Of a stretch of 64,000 nucleotides of DNA, positions 50,131 to 58,320 are shown one piece after another. The notes beneath the pieces were generated by a model. The model was not told the origin of the DNA. It worked only from the letters and a program-made list of their open reading frames with translations, and did not search any database. The position numbers and the translations under genes were made by a program. Each line of letters begins with the position of its first letter. Position 1 is the first letter of the stretch. This DNA is from RHKX01 sp963823275 (GTDB lineage: Bacteria > Actinomycetota > Thermoleophilia > Solirubrobacterales > 70-9): contig CAWGKW010000001.1 of assembly GCA_963823275.1 (NCBI GenBank), positions 1,116,001 to 1,180,000 on the forward strand, read 5' to 3'.

Positions 50131-51059
50131 TTCGCGGCCTTCGCCCTTGACTTGCTCTTCGCCTTCGCGGCGGTGGTTGACCTGGGCTTGGTGGGCTTGG
50201 GCCTCGTCGATGCCTTGCGGGCCTTCGCCTTCGGATCGGTCCTCTTCCGCTTGGCGCCTCCGCTGAGCTCGTCGCTCTTGATCGCGGCGAGCGACTCCTC
50301 GAGTGCGGCCATGAGGTCCGGGGCCTTGGTCGGCTTCGGGATCTCGGCATCGCTGGAGACGATCTCCTCGCCGGCGGCCTTGCGCTCGATCAGAGCGAGG
50401 AGCTGCGCCCGATGCTCGTCCTTGTAGGAGGAGGGATCGAAGTCGGTGGAGAGCGAGTCGATCACCTGCTTGGCCATCTCGATCTCGCGCTCCTTCGGCT
50501 CGACGTCGGGCCGCTCGCCGAGAACGCCCTCGAGCTGATCGACGGGGACGACCTCGTCGGCGAATCGCATCGTCGCCAGCGTCAGGACCCCGTCGCCGGC
50601 CCGGACGGCTGCCAGGCTCTCCTTGTTTCGCATCACGAAGCGGGCGATGGCGACCTTCCGCTGCTCACCCATCGCCTGCGCCAGCAGGGCGTAGGCGCGC
50701 TCGGCGCCGGGCGCCGGGCCGACGTAATAGGGCTGGTTGAAGTAGATCGGGTCGATCTGGTCGAGATCGACGAAATCCTCGATCTCGATCGCCTTCGACT
50801 TCTTCGGATCGAGGGCCTCGAGCTCGTCGCGGCTCATGACCACGAACTGGTCGGGGGAGATCTCGTAGCCCTTGACCAGCTCCTCGTAGGCGACCTCCTC
50901 GCCGTCCTCCTCCGCGACCCGCTTGTGACGAACGCGTGAGCCGTCCTTCTCACGCAGCTCGCGGAAGCGGATCGCCTTGCTCGAGACGGCCGAGTAGAGC
51001 TTCACGGGAACGTTGAGGAGCCCGAAGGTGATTGAGCCTGTCCAGATCGCGCGAGGCAT
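50127..51059 (-). CDS. ku: Non-homologous end-joining protein Ku
   Basis: 310 residues from ATG 51059. The N-terminal WTGSITFGLLNVPVKLYSA is diagnostic, with the core beta-barrel (RVAEEDGEEVAYEELVKGYE, YVGPAPGAERAYALL, FVMRNKESLAAVR) of bacterial Ku. The last 40 residues are a Lys/Ala/Arg/Pro-rich tail that binds DNA. It forms a homodimeric ring on broken DNA ends and recruits LigD. The polymerase gene follows directly. The ligase itself must be elsewhere in the genome. Confidence 0.95.
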   Translation of the reverse strand: MPRAIWTGSITFGLLNVPVKLYSAVSSKAIRFRELREKDGSRVRHKRVAEEDGEEVAYEELVKGYEISPDQFVVMSRDELEALDPKKSKAIEIEDFVDLDQIDPIYFNQPYYVGPAPGAERAYALLAQAMGEQRKVAIARFVMRNKESLAAVRAGDGVLTLATMRFADEVVPVDQLEGVLGERPDVEPKEREIEMAKQVIDSLSTDFDPSSYKDEHRAQLLALIERKAAGEEIVSSDAEIPKPTKAPDLMAALEESLAAIKSDELSGGAKRKRTDPKAKARKASTRPKPTKPRSTTAAKAKSKSRAKAAK

Positions 51060-51256
51060 GAATGGAGTCTTTCGACGATACCGCGCCGCCTCCGCCCGCT
51101 CGCCTCGGGGCGGGCGCGATCTTGCGTGGACCGCCCCGCCCGCCCGTGGTGGCGCGCAGTGAGACGGCCACGCCCGCCTCAGGTGGCGCAGATCTCGCAG
51201 TCCCCGGTTTCAGAATCCGCGCCACTCGGGGGCGAGCTCTGTCATCCTGGCTCGAC

Positions 51257-51928
51257 GTGCAGATCGCGATCCCGATCTATCCCGCCTTCACCGCGCTCGA
51301 CGCGATCGGGCCCTACGAGGTGCTGCAGCGCCTGCCCGAGGCCGAGGTCGTCTTCTGCTCCGAGCACGCGGGTGAGGTGCGAACCGAGCAGGGCATGCTC
51401 GGGATCGTCGCCGACCGGACCCTCGGCGAGGTCGCGAGCCCCGACATTCTCGTGGTCCCGGGCGGCGCGGGGACCCGCCACCTGCTTGATGCCGACGGCC
51501 CCTACGCGAGCTGGATCGCCGACGTTCACGGCACGACCGACTGGACGACGTCGGTCTGCACCGGATCGCTGTTGCTGGCGGCGGCGGGGATCCTCGACGG
51601 GGTCGACGCCACCACCCATTGGGCCGCTCGCGGGTTGCTCGGCGAGCTTGGCGCGAATCCCGTGGCCGAGCGCGTCGTCGAGCGCGGCAAGGTGATCACG
51701 GCCGCCGGCGTCTCCTCCGGTATCGACATGGCGCTCCGGCTCGCCGAGCTCGTCGCGGGGACCGAGGTCGCTCAATCCCTGCAGCTGGGCATCGAGTACG
51801 ACCCCGCGCCGCCATTCGACACCGGGTCGCTGGAGAAGGCCCCCCAGGCCATCGTCGAGATGACCGGGATGTCGCTTGCCGCCGAGGACGGACGAGCCGT
51901 CGAGCGGCATTCACTGAGCGAGGGGTAG
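51257..51928 (+). CDS. DJ-1/PfpI family protein
   Basis: 223 residues from GTG 51257. The frame is open from 51062, but the added part is low-complexity and non-homologous. Features are QIAIPIYPAFTALDAIGPYEVL at the N-terminus and the nucleophile elbow SVCTGSLLLAAAGILDG, where the Cys is the conserved one of isonitrile hydratase-like and transcription-regulator DJ-1/PfpI domains. ATTHW follows, then ITAAGVSSGIDMALRL. The family includes hydratases, glyoxalases and chaperone-like proteins. The specific activity cannot be assigned. No DNA-binding domain is attached. Confidence 0.75.
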   Translation: MQIAIPIYPAFTALDAIGPYEVLQRLPEAEVVFCSEHAGEVRTEQGMLGIVADRTLGEVASPDILVVPGGAGTRHLLDADGPYASWIADVHGTTDWTTSVCTGSLLLAAAGILDGVDATTHWAARGLLGELGANPVAERVVERGKVITAAGVSSGIDMALRLAELVAGTEVAQSLQLGIEYDPAPPFDTGSLEKAPQAIVEMTGMSLAAEDGRAVERHSLSEG

Positions 51929-51931
51929 ATT
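51926..51931 (+). promoter_or_regulatory. -10 box of a possible leaderless promoter for trpS
   Basis: TAGATT overlaps the stop of the preceding gene and lies eight bases before GTG 51940. Confidence 0.4.
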
Positions 51932-51939
51932 CCCCGCCC

Positions 51940-53001
51940 GTGAGCCAGGGCGACCGACGACCGACGACGAGACGCATCTTCAGCGGCATCCAGCCGACGG
52001 GCCGCAAGCACCTCGGCAACTACATCGGCGCGATTCGCCAGTACGTCGAGGGTCAGGATCGCCTCGATGCCGCTGCGGGCGAGGAGGCGATCTACTGCAT
52101 CGTCGACCTGCACGCGATCACGGTCGACTACGACCCGGTCGAGCTGCGCGAGCGCGTCTATGACACCACCGCGACGTTGCTGGCCGCCGGACTCGACCCC
52201 GAACGATGCATCCTCTTTCGTCAGGGCGACGTCCGCGAGCACACCGAGCTCTGCTGGCTGCTTGGTTCGGTCACCGCCTGGGGGGATCTGAACCGGATGC
52301 ACCAGTGGAAGACCAAGCGAGAGCGGGTCGAATCCATGTCGGGCGCCTTCGTCTCCGCGGGCCTCTTCAACTACCCGGTCCTACAGGCCGCCGATGTGCT
52401 CGCCTATCGGGCCACCGACGTTCCCGTTGGCGACGACCAGCGCCAACACGTCGAGCTGATGCGTGAGATCGCGCGCCGCTTCAACGAGCGGTTCGGGCGG
52501 ACCCTGGTCGAGCCCGATCACCGGATTCCGGGCGCGGGCGCCCGGATCATGGACCTGCAGGACCCGAGCAGCAAGATGTCGACGACGAGCGGCGGCGAGG
52601 CCGGGACCGTCTACGTCCTCGACGAGCCCGAGCGGATCCGCAAGAAGTTCCGCAGCGCCGTCACCGATTCGGGCAGCGAGATCAGGCGGGCGGGGCCGGA
52701 GGGCGGAAAGGAGGGGATCGAGAACCTGATCGACATCCTCTCCGTCGTGCGCGGAGTCGGCCCTGAGGAGGTCGAGGCGGAGTTCGAAGGCTCCGGCTAC
52801 GGCGATTTCAAAGTCGCGGTCGGAGACGCCGTCGCCGACTACCTGGCGCCCGTCCGAGAGCGGTACACGGCGCTCCGCGGGGATCAGGAGAGCCTCGAGG
52901 CGGCGCTTGCGGCCGGCGCGGGGAAGGCAGGCGAGATCGCCGCCCCGATCCTCGCCGACGTTCGCGAGGCGATGGGCGTCGCGGCCCCCCGTCCCGGCTG
53001 A
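51940..53001 (+). CDS. trpS: Tryptophanyl-tRNA synthetase
   Basis: 353 residues from GTG 51940. The class I HIGH-type motif is GIQPTGRKHLGNYIGA and the KMSKS-type loop is SSKMSTT (about 210-216). SVTAWGDLNRMHQWK, FNYPVLQAADVLAYRATDVPVGDDQRQH and RIMDLQDP are typical for TrpRS. It charges tRNA-Trp. The frame is open far upstream across the preceding gene, but only GTG 51940 gives a normal N-terminus. Confidence 0.95.
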   Translation: MSQGDRRPTTRRIFSGIQPTGRKHLGNYIGAIRQYVEGQDRLDAAAGEEAIYCIVDLHAITVDYDPVELRERVYDTTATLLAAGLDPERCILFRQGDVREHTELCWLLGSVTAWGDLNRMHQWKTKRERVESMSGAFVSAGLFNYPVLQAADVLAYRATDVPVGDDQRQHVELMREIARRFNERFGRTLVEPDHRIPGAGARIMDLQDPSSKMSTTSGGEAGTVYVLDEPERIRKKFRSAVTDSGSEIRRAGPEGGKEGIENLIDILSVVRGVGPEEVEAEFEGSGYGDFKVAVGDAVADYLAPVRERYTALRGDQESLEAALAAGAGKAGEIAAPILADVREAMGVAAPRPG

Positions 53002-53004
53002 CCC

Positions 53005-53718
53005 TCAGCCGGCGAGCGGAAGGTCGATGAGCCGCCGCCGCTCGGCTGGATCGAACCGCTCGATCGCGTAGCGGAGCATCGTCCTCGGCATCACCGCCGC
53101 ATGGGTCTCGATGAACCGGGTCAGCCTGGCCGGGTCGCGCTTGCCGGCCTCTCTGAGCATCCAGCCGCAGGCCTTGTGCAACAGGTCGTGATCGTCGCCG
53201 AGCAGGGCCTCGGTGATCCCGAAGGTGTCGTCGAGGTCACCCACCCGGATGAAAGCGGAGGTGGAGACGATCGCGATCCGCCGCTCCCAGAGATCGCGGG
53301 AGGACGCCAATCGGTAGAGGGGCTCCCGCGACCGCTCGAGCAGGTGGGCTCCGACGATGTCGCGCGATGACGCGTCGACGAGGTCCCAGTTGTCGATCTG
53401 GGCGGTGTTCGCCAGGTAGGCGCCGTAGACGGCCTCCCGGTCCTCCGGCGAGTCGGCGTAGAGCTGCACCATCAGGAGCAGGGCAACGAGGCGCTCCTCG
53501 TGGACCTCGCTCTCGAGCAGTTCGAGGCATGCGGCGAGGGGTAGGCCGCGATTGGCCCTGACCACCTGACGGCAGGCCGGGACGCGCACCCCGATGAAGA
53601 CATCGCCGTCGCCGTACTCGCCCGGGCCGGTCTTGAAGAAGCGCTGCAAATCGGGGACCCGGTCGGGCTCGGCGAGCCTGCGGAGTTCCTCGCGAATTGC
53701 GGGAATCGGATCCGCCAT
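53005..53718 (-). CDS. DNA alkylation repair protein (AlkD-like HEAT-repeat glycosylase)
   Basis: 237 residues from ATG 53718, six bases after a TACCCT -10 box. The AlkD signature DVFIGVRVPACRQVVR, the middle DNWDLVDASSRDI and the later HDLLHKACGWMLREAGKRD and MPRTMLRYAIE are all present. AlkD-type enzymes excise positively charged alkylated bases using an all-helical HEAT-like fold without base flipping. It is divergent from scpA and convergent with trpS. Confidence 0.9.
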   Translation of the reverse strand: MADPIPAIREELRRLAEPDRVPDLQRFFKTGPGEYGDGDVFIGVRVPACRQVVRANRGLPLAACLELLESEVHEERLVALLLMVQLYADSPEDREAVYGAYLANTAQIDNWDLVDASSRDIVGAHLLERSREPLYRLASSRDLWERRIAIVSTSAFIRVGDLDDTFGITEALLGDDHDLLHKACGWMLREAGKRDPARLTRFIETHAAVMPRTMLRYAIERFDPAERRRLIDLPLAG

Positions 53719-53724
53719 CGGGCC

Positions 53725-53730
53725 AGGGTA
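53725..53730 (-). promoter_or_regulatory. -10 box of a leaderless promoter for the AlkD-like gene
   Basis: TACCCT on the minus strand, six bases before ATG 53718. It lies about 40 bases from the divergent scpA -10 box, so the two share a promoter region. Confidence 0.5.
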
Positions 53731-53765
53731 GTGGGGTGGGCACGTTCACCGACCGGCTCCGCGCC

Positions 53766-53771
53766 TAATCT
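53766..53771 (+). promoter_or_regulatory. -10 box of a leaderless promoter for scpA
   Basis: TAATCT followed by seven bases and GTG 53779. It is probably the main promoter of the scpA-to-aroH run. Confidence 0.55.
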
Positions 53772-53778
53772 TGGGGTC

Positions 53779-54537
53779 GTGCGCACCGCCGACCTCGAGC
53801 TCGACCTCGACGTCTTCGCCGGTCCCTTCGACCTGCTGTTGGCGATCGTCCTCCGCGAGGAGATCAGCCTGCTCGAGGTCGAGCTCGGCGGAATCGTGCT
53901 GGCCTACCTCGATCATCTCGCCGAGGAGGGCGAGCTCGACCTCGAGGCGGCGACTGAGTTCCTCGTCCTGATCGCGGCGCTGCTCGAGCTCAAATCCCGT
54001 CTCATGCTCCCGGCCGCCGAGGAGGCGGAGCTCGATCTCGGCCCCGAGGAGGCGGCTGACGAGCTGCTGGCCCGGATGCTCGAGTACCGCCGCTACAAGG
54101 ACGCGGGAGCAGAGCTCAAGGCGCGCTTAGAGCGGGAATCACCCTTTCTGTACCGGTCGGCCCCGCTGCCGATCGAGCTGCGGCGGATCTCGCTCGAGGC
54201 TTCGCGACAGGCCTACGACCCCGATCGAATCGGGCTCGCCCTGGGCGACCTGCTGACGCCGCCCCCGGAGCTCGACACCAGCCACATCCGCCCGACGGTC
54301 TCGCTCGAGCTTCGGCTCGACATCCTTCGGGGACTTCTCGCCGAGGGCAGCAGGGTGGACTTCGAGGAGGCCTTCGGCGATGAGGACCGACTGACGCAGG
54401 CAGTCACCATCTTCGCCCTGCTGGAGTTGCACAAGACGGGCGAGGCGAGTTGGTCGCAACGGGAGAACTTCGGCCCGATCGAGATCAGCTCCTCCGCGGC
54501 GGCGAGCGGCTCAGGCCGATCGGAGGCCTCGGCGTGA
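53779..54537 (+). CDS. scpA: Segregation and condensation protein ScpA
   Basis: 252 residues from GTG 53779. The kleisin N-terminus FAGPFDLLLAIVLREEISLLEVEL is followed by TEFLVLIAALLELKSRLML and the C-terminal winged-helix region (TQAVTIFALLELHKTGEASW). ScpA bridges the SMC dimer heads with ScpB in the chromosome condensin complex. It heads a run of overlapping genes with scpB, rluB and aroH, an arrangement that is widely conserved for scpA-scpB-rluB. Confidence 0.94.
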   Translation: MRTADLELDLDVFAGPFDLLLAIVLREEISLLEVELGGIVLAYLDHLAEEGELDLEAATEFLVLIAALLELKSRLMLPAAEEAELDLGPEEAADELLARMLEYRRYKDAGAELKARLERESPFLYRSAPLPIELRRISLEASRQAYDPDRIGLALGDLLTPPPELDTSHIRPTVSLELRLDILRGLLAEGSRVDFEEAFGDEDRLTQAVTIFALLELHKTGEASWSQRENFGPIEISSSAAASGSGRSEASA

Positions 54538-55130
54538 GCACCGTCTCCTCGACTTCGGCGACCGAGCTGGCCCGGATCGTCGAGGCGTTGCTGTTCCTCT
54601 CGCCCGACCCGGTTCCGGTCGGCGATCTGATCGATGCCTGCGAGGTCGGTGAGGTCCAGATCCGTAACGCCCTCGACGTGCTCTCGGAGGACTTCGCGCC
54701 GGGCCGACGGGGGCTCGTTCTGCGCGAGATTGCGGGTGGCTACGTCCTCGCGACCGATCCAGCCGCCGAGCAGGCCGCCCGCCGCCTGCTCGCCCGCCCG
54801 AAGACTCCGCCGCTGACCCCGGCACAGGCGGAGACCCTGGCGATCGTCGCCTACCTGCAGCCGGTCTCGCGGCCTGAGATCGCGCGAATCAGAGGGGTCA
54901 GCTCCGAGTCGGGCGTGCAGACTCTCGCCGAGCGCGGATTGATCGAGGAGTCCGGCCGTTCGCGCTTCGGCGCGGTCATCTACAGGACCACCGAGCTCTT
55001 CGAGCGGCTCTTCGGCCTCGGCGGCCTGGAGGACCTCCCCGACGTCGCCGCCTTCGACCCGACGCCCGAGGACGCGGCCGACCTTCGGGAGCGTTTGCTC
55101 AAGGCGGGTGAGCGGCGCTCGGCCCCTTGA
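54534..55130 (+). CDS. scpB: Segregation and condensation protein ScpB
   Basis: 198 residues from GTG 54534, overlapping scpA by four bases. It has two winged-helix units with IVEALLFLSPDPVPVGDLI and PLTPAQAETLAIVAYLQPVSRPEIARIRG, followed by YRTTELFERLFGLGGLEDLP. It dimerises and binds ScpA. It overlaps rluB by four bases (TTGA). Confidence 0.94.
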   Translation: MSTVSSTSATELARIVEALLFLSPDPVPVGDLIDACEVGEVQIRNALDVLSEDFAPGRRGLVLREIAGGYVLATDPAAEQAARRLLARPKTPPLTPAQAETLAIVAYLQPVSRPEIARIRGVSSESGVQTLAERGLIEESGRSRFGAVIYRTTELFERLFGLGGLEDLPDVAAFDPTPEDAADLRERLLKAGERRSAP

Positions 55131-55852
55131 GGCTCGTCAAGTATCTGGCCCACTGCGGGGTCGCCTCGCGGAGGGCTGCCGAGAAGCTGATTGCCGAGGG
55201 TCGGGTCACCGTTGGCGGAGAGGTGCTCACCGACCCCGCCCACGACGTCGACGCCGACAGCGGCGTCGCCTTCGACGGTAGCCCGGTCCTGCCGGAGGCC
55301 CACGAGACCTGGGCCCTGAACAAGCCGCTGAACGTCACCTCGACCGCGCACGAGCCGGGTCGCCGGAGGGCCGTCACCGATCTGATCACCTCCGACAAGC
55401 GGCTCTACCCGGTTGGCCGGCTCGACGCCGACTCGACGGGGCTGATCCTGCTGACCAACGACGGCGAGCTCGCCAACGTGCTGACTCACCCCCGCTACGG
55501 CGTTCCAAAGACCTACCGAGCGACCCTGCGGGGGCCGATCAGCGAGCGGGAGATCGAACGGCTCCGCGAGGGAGTGAAGCTCGAGGACGGGCCGACGGGA
55601 CCCGCCGAGGTGCGGCGAAACGGGCCTCGCGAGGTCGAGATCACGATCCGGGAGGGTCGCAATCGCCAGGTGCGCCGGATGATCCAGCGGGTCGGCAACG
55701 CGGTGGCCTCCCTGGAGCGCGTCCGCTTCGCCTCGCTCGCCCTCGGCACGCTGTCTTCGGGGGAGGCCCGGCAGCTCACGCGATCGGAGGTCGCGCGGCT
55801 CTGGAAGGATGCGGGGTCGATGGACGCTTCCGGAACAGAGCGATCGGGATGA
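55127..55852 (+). CDS. rluB: Ribosomal large subunit pseudouridine synthase (RluB-like)
   Basis: 241 residues from TTG 55127. An S4 domain (VKYLAHCGVASRRAAEKLIAEG) precedes the catalytic motif YPVGRLDADSTGLILLTNDG with the active Asp in GRLD. NRQVRRMIQRVG near residue 180 is also typical. It converts uridine to pseudouridine in 23S rRNA. It is located after scpB as in many genomes and overlaps aroH by four bases. Confidence 0.92.
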   Translation: MRLVKYLAHCGVASRRAAEKLIAEGRVTVGGEVLTDPAHDVDADSGVAFDGSPVLPEAHETWALNKPLNVTSTAHEPGRRRAVTDLITSDKRLYPVGRLDADSTGLILLTNDGELANVLTHPRYGVPKTYRATLRGPISEREIERLREGVKLEDGPTGPAEVRRNGPREVEITIREGRNRQVRRMIQRVGNAVASLERVRFASLALGTLSSGEARQLTRSEVARLWKDAGSMDASGTERSG

Positions 55853-56223
55853 GCGGCGAGCGCGTCTACGCGCTGCGCGGCGCCGTGCAGGCCGAGTCCA
55901 ACGAACGGGACGCGATCCTGGCCGCCACCGATGAGCTGCTCCGCGAACTGATCGGCCGCAACGATCTCGAGCCCGAGTGCATGGTGAGCTGCATCTTCAC
56001 CTGCACCGACGACCTCGACGCCGAATTCCCCGCCGTAGCCGCCAGAAACCTCGGACTCGAAACGGTGCCGCTCCTCTGCACTCGCGAGATTGACGTGCCG
56101 GATGCGATGGAGCGGGTGATCAGGACGATGCTGCACTACTACGCGCCGACCGGTCACGTTCCCTCCCACGTCTATCTCGGCGCCGCGGCTGAGCTCCGAT
56201 CCGACCTGTCCTCGGCGCAGTAG
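55849..56223 (+). CDS. aroH: Chorismate mutase, AroH type
   Basis: 124 residues, the size of the monofunctional AroH trimer-type enzyme. ALRGAVQAESNERDAI and CMVSCIFTCTDDLDAEFPA, then REIDVP and HYYAPTGHVPSHVYL match the family, in which an Arg near the N-terminus and the tight aromatic pocket hold chorismate. It makes prephenate, the precursor of Phe and Tyr. Downstream are hisC, aroF and tyrA, so this starts an aromatic amino acid block. Confidence 0.93.
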   Translation: MSGERVYALRGAVQAESNERDAILAATDELLRELIGRNDLEPECMVSCIFTCTDDLDAEFPAVAARNLGLETVPLLCTREIDVPDAMERVIRTMLHYYAPTGHVPSHVYLGAAAELRSDLSSAQ

Positions 56224-56238
56224 TCGCGGGAGCCGTCG

Positions 56239-57339
56239 ATGAGCATCCACTACGCGAAGAAGCTGGCGGACCTGCCCCACTACGAGGGTGGGATGGACCT
56301 CGAGCGGGCCCGGCGGACCTACGAGAGCTCCGACGTGATCAAGCTCGCCTCCAACGAGTCTCCGTGGGGCCCTCATCCCGCGGTGCTCGAGGCGGTTACC
56401 CGGGCCGCGATCGGGGGCAATCGCTACCCCGATCAATACGCGTCCGCCCTGCGAAGGCGCCTCGCCGAGCGCTTCGAATTGGAGCCCGGTGGGATCGCGG
56501 TCGCGAACGGCTCCTGCGAGATCCTGTTGGCCGCGGCGCTGGCGCTGTGCGAGCCGGGTGCCGAGATCGTCTACGCGTGGCCGTCGTTTTCGATGTACCC
56601 GCAGCTGGCGCCCCTTTCCGGAGCCCGCGAGCTCCGCGTGCCCCTCAACGACGCCTACGAGCACGATCTCGAGGCGATGGCGACCGAGATCAGCGCCGCG
56701 ACTCAGCTCGTCCTGGTCTGTAACCCGAACAACCCAACCGGCACCTGTCTGCCCCCGGAGCGGATCGAGGCTTTCCTCGAGCGCGTTCCCGGGCACGTGA
56801 CCGTGATCGTCGACGAGGCCTACGTCGAGATGCAGGTACTCGACCACCCTGATGCCACGGTCGATCTGCTGCCGAAGTTCCCCAACCTGGTCCTGCTGCG
56901 CACGTTCAGCAAGGTCTACGGGCTCGCCGGCCTGCGCTGCGGCTACGCCCTCGGCTCGGCCAGGTTCCGCGCCGCCGTCGACGCCGTCCGTCAACCGTTC
57001 AGCGTCAACCTGCTCGCCCAGGCGGCGGGTGCCGAGGCGCTGCGGCATTCCGATGACGTGATCGAACGGGTCGAGCGGACGATCGCCGAACGCATCGGCG
57101 TCGAGGAGTCGCTCCACGAGATGGGATTGACCACGGCCGACACGCAGACGAACTTCTCCTGGATCGACCTCGGAGGCAGGGATGAATCGGAGATCGTCGA
57201 GGGTCTCGGCCGGAGCGGAGTGATCGTTCGCGCCGGTAGCCCGCTGGGTGGGCCCGGGCACATCAGGGTCAGCTACGGCACCCCGGCGGAGAACCTGCGC
57301 TTCCTCGAAGCCTTGAAGGACTTGCTCCAGCTGTGCTAG
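56239..57339 (+). CDS. hisC: Histidinol-phosphate aminotransferase family (HisC; possible aromatic aminotransferase)
   Basis: 366 residues of a class I/II PLP aminotransferase. Conserved segments are IKLASNESPWGP, NGSCEILLAAALALC, CNPNNPTGTCLP, DEAYVEM and the PLP lysine in RTFSKVYGLAGLRCGY (Lys 225), plus RAGSPLGGPGHIRVSYG at the C-terminus. HisC-like enzymes can also transaminate prephenate or aromatic keto acids. Its placement between chorismate mutase and DAHP synthase, away from other his genes, makes a role in Phe/Tyr synthesis plausible. The symbol follows the family name. Confidence 0.82.
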   Translation: MSIHYAKKLADLPHYEGGMDLERARRTYESSDVIKLASNESPWGPHPAVLEAVTRAAIGGNRYPDQYASALRRRLAERFELEPGGIAVANGSCEILLAAALALCEPGAEIVYAWPSFSMYPQLAPLSGARELRVPLNDAYEHDLEAMATEISAATQLVLVCNPNNPTGTCLPPERIEAFLERVPGHVTVIVDEAYVEMQVLDHPDATVDLLPKFPNLVLLRTFSKVYGLAGLRCGYALGSARFRAAVDAVRQPFSVNLLAQAAGAEALRHSDDVIERVERTIAERIGVEESLHEMGLTTADTQTNFSWIDLGGRDESEIVEGLGRSGVIVRAGSPLGGPGHIRVSYGTPAENLRFLEALKDLLQLC

Positions 57340-57350
57340 AACGTGGAGTG

Positions 57351-57431
57351 ATGAGCGGCAGAACGAACAGCAGCGCGTGCCGCTCCTCGTATTGGTACTG
57401 GCGATTTATCCAGGCGTCGATTCAGTTCTGA
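57351..57431 (+). CDS. Aromatic-residue leader peptide upstream of aroF
   Basis: A 26-codon open frame (57351-57431) with GGAG two bases before the ATG (57345-57348). Codons 14-19 read Tyr-Trp-Tyr-Trp-Arg-Phe, a cluster very unlikely by chance and ending in Phe just before the stop. Leader peptides rich in the end-product residues are the basis of attenuation in amino acid operons. Here the target would be DAHP synthase, the first step towards Trp, Tyr and Phe. It was missed by size-based gene calling. A functional role is an inference. Confidence 0.72.
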   Translation: MSGRTNSSACRSSYWYWRFIQASIQF

Positions 57432-57475
57432 ATCCCCTGTAGATCCCGCCGCGGCACCATCTGCCCGGCAGTACC
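57377..57475 (+). promoter_or_regulatory. Candidate attenuator segments downstream of the aroF leader peptide
   Basis: GTGCCGC (57377-57383) is perfectly complementary to GCGGCAC (57451-57457). GGTACTG (57394-57400, inside the Trp-Tyr-Trp codons) is perfectly complementary to CAGTACC (57469-57475). The two pairings cross, so they exclude each other or form a pseudoknot. A ribosome stalled on the aromatic codons would free CAGTACC, giving a switch close to the aroF ribosome binding site (57481-57486). Confidence 0.5.
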
Positions 57476-57496
57476 GATTCGAAAGGCACCCCAGCA

Positions 57497-58306
57497 ATGA
57501 CGATCCCCCGAAGGACCCTCGAGATAGACGGCCGAACGGTCGGCGGCGATGGCTTCACCCTGATCGCCGGCCCTTGCACGGTCGAAAGCCGCGAGCAGAC
57601 GCTCGAGGTGGCGGACGCCGTCGCCTCCGGCGGTGCAGCGATGCTGCGCGGCGGCGCCTACAAGCCGCGCACCTCCCCCTACTCGTTCCAGGGCCTCGGC
57701 CGCCCGGGCCTCGAGGTCCTCGCCGAGGCGAAGGCGCGAACGGGCCTGCCGATCGTCACCGAACTGATGGACGTCCGCGACGTCGAGGACGTGATCGAGG
57801 TTGCCGACGTGATTCAGGTGGGCGCGCGAAACATGCAGAACTACCCGCTCCTCACCGAGATCGGTCGGACCGGCTGCGCGGTGCTGCTCAAGCGCGGTTT
57901 CGCCGCCAGCCTCGCCGAGTTGCTGATGTCGGCGGAATACATCCTCAAGGAGGGAAATGACCGGATCATCCTCTGTGAACGCGGGATCCGGACCCACGAG
58001 AGCGCCTACCGCTTCACCCTCGACCTGCTGGCGATTCCGGCCCTGAAGGAGATGAGCGACCTGCCGGTGATCGTCGACCCGAGCCACGCGCCGGGGCGCC
58101 GCGACTGGGTGCGATCGATGTCGCTCGCCGCGGCGGCGGCGGGTGCGGACGGGATCATCGTCGAGGTGCACGACGATCCCGACAACGCGCTCTGCGACGG
58201 GCCCCAGGCGCTGCCGACCGAGGACTTCGGCGAGTACGCAGAGCAGGTTAGAACGGTCGCCGAGATCGCCGGAAAGAGGACCTCCGTGCCCGCCGCCGTC
58301 ATTTAG
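57497..58306 (+). CDS. aroF: 3-deoxy-7-phosphoheptulonate (DAHP) synthase, KDO8P-synthase-like type
   Basis: 269 residues, type I-beta enzyme of the small KDO8PS-related class. IAGPCTVES, GAYKPRTSPYSFQGLG, VIQVGARNMQNYPLL, VLLKRG, ILCERGIRTHE and VDPSHAPGRRD hold the PEP/E4P- and metal-binding residues (Cys, His, Glu, Asp). It condenses PEP with erythrose 4-phosphate. There is no regulatory ACT or chorismate mutase domain fused. Upstream lies a leader peptide with aromatic codons, consistent with end-product control by attenuation. tyrA follows 14 bases later. Confidence 0.93.
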   Translation: MTIPRRTLEIDGRTVGGDGFTLIAGPCTVESREQTLEVADAVASGGAAMLRGGAYKPRTSPYSFQGLGRPGLEVLAEAKARTGLPIVTELMDVRDVEDVIEVADVIQVGARNMQNYPLLTEIGRTGCAVLLKRGFAASLAELLMSAEYILKEGNDRIILCERGIRTHESAYRFTLDLLAIPALKEMSDLPVIVDPSHAPGRRDWVRSMSLAAAAAGADGIIVEVHDDPDNALCDGPQALPTEDFGEYAEQVRTVAEIAGKRTSVPAAVI

Positions 58307-58320
58307 GCGAAGATCGCCGG

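Noticed and set aside
51060..51256. N-terminal extension of the DJ-1/PfpI gene, or a small gene in this gap
   Set aside because: The extension is Pro/Arg-rich without domain match, and a short minus-strand frame ending in a CxxC has no start codon. It is treated as intergenic with the divergent Ku promoter.
55513..57261. 582-codon minus-strand open frame over rluB, aroH and hisC
   Set aside because: It is a shadow of three well-supported plus-strand genes, shows no recognisable domain, and results from codon bias in GC-rich DNA.
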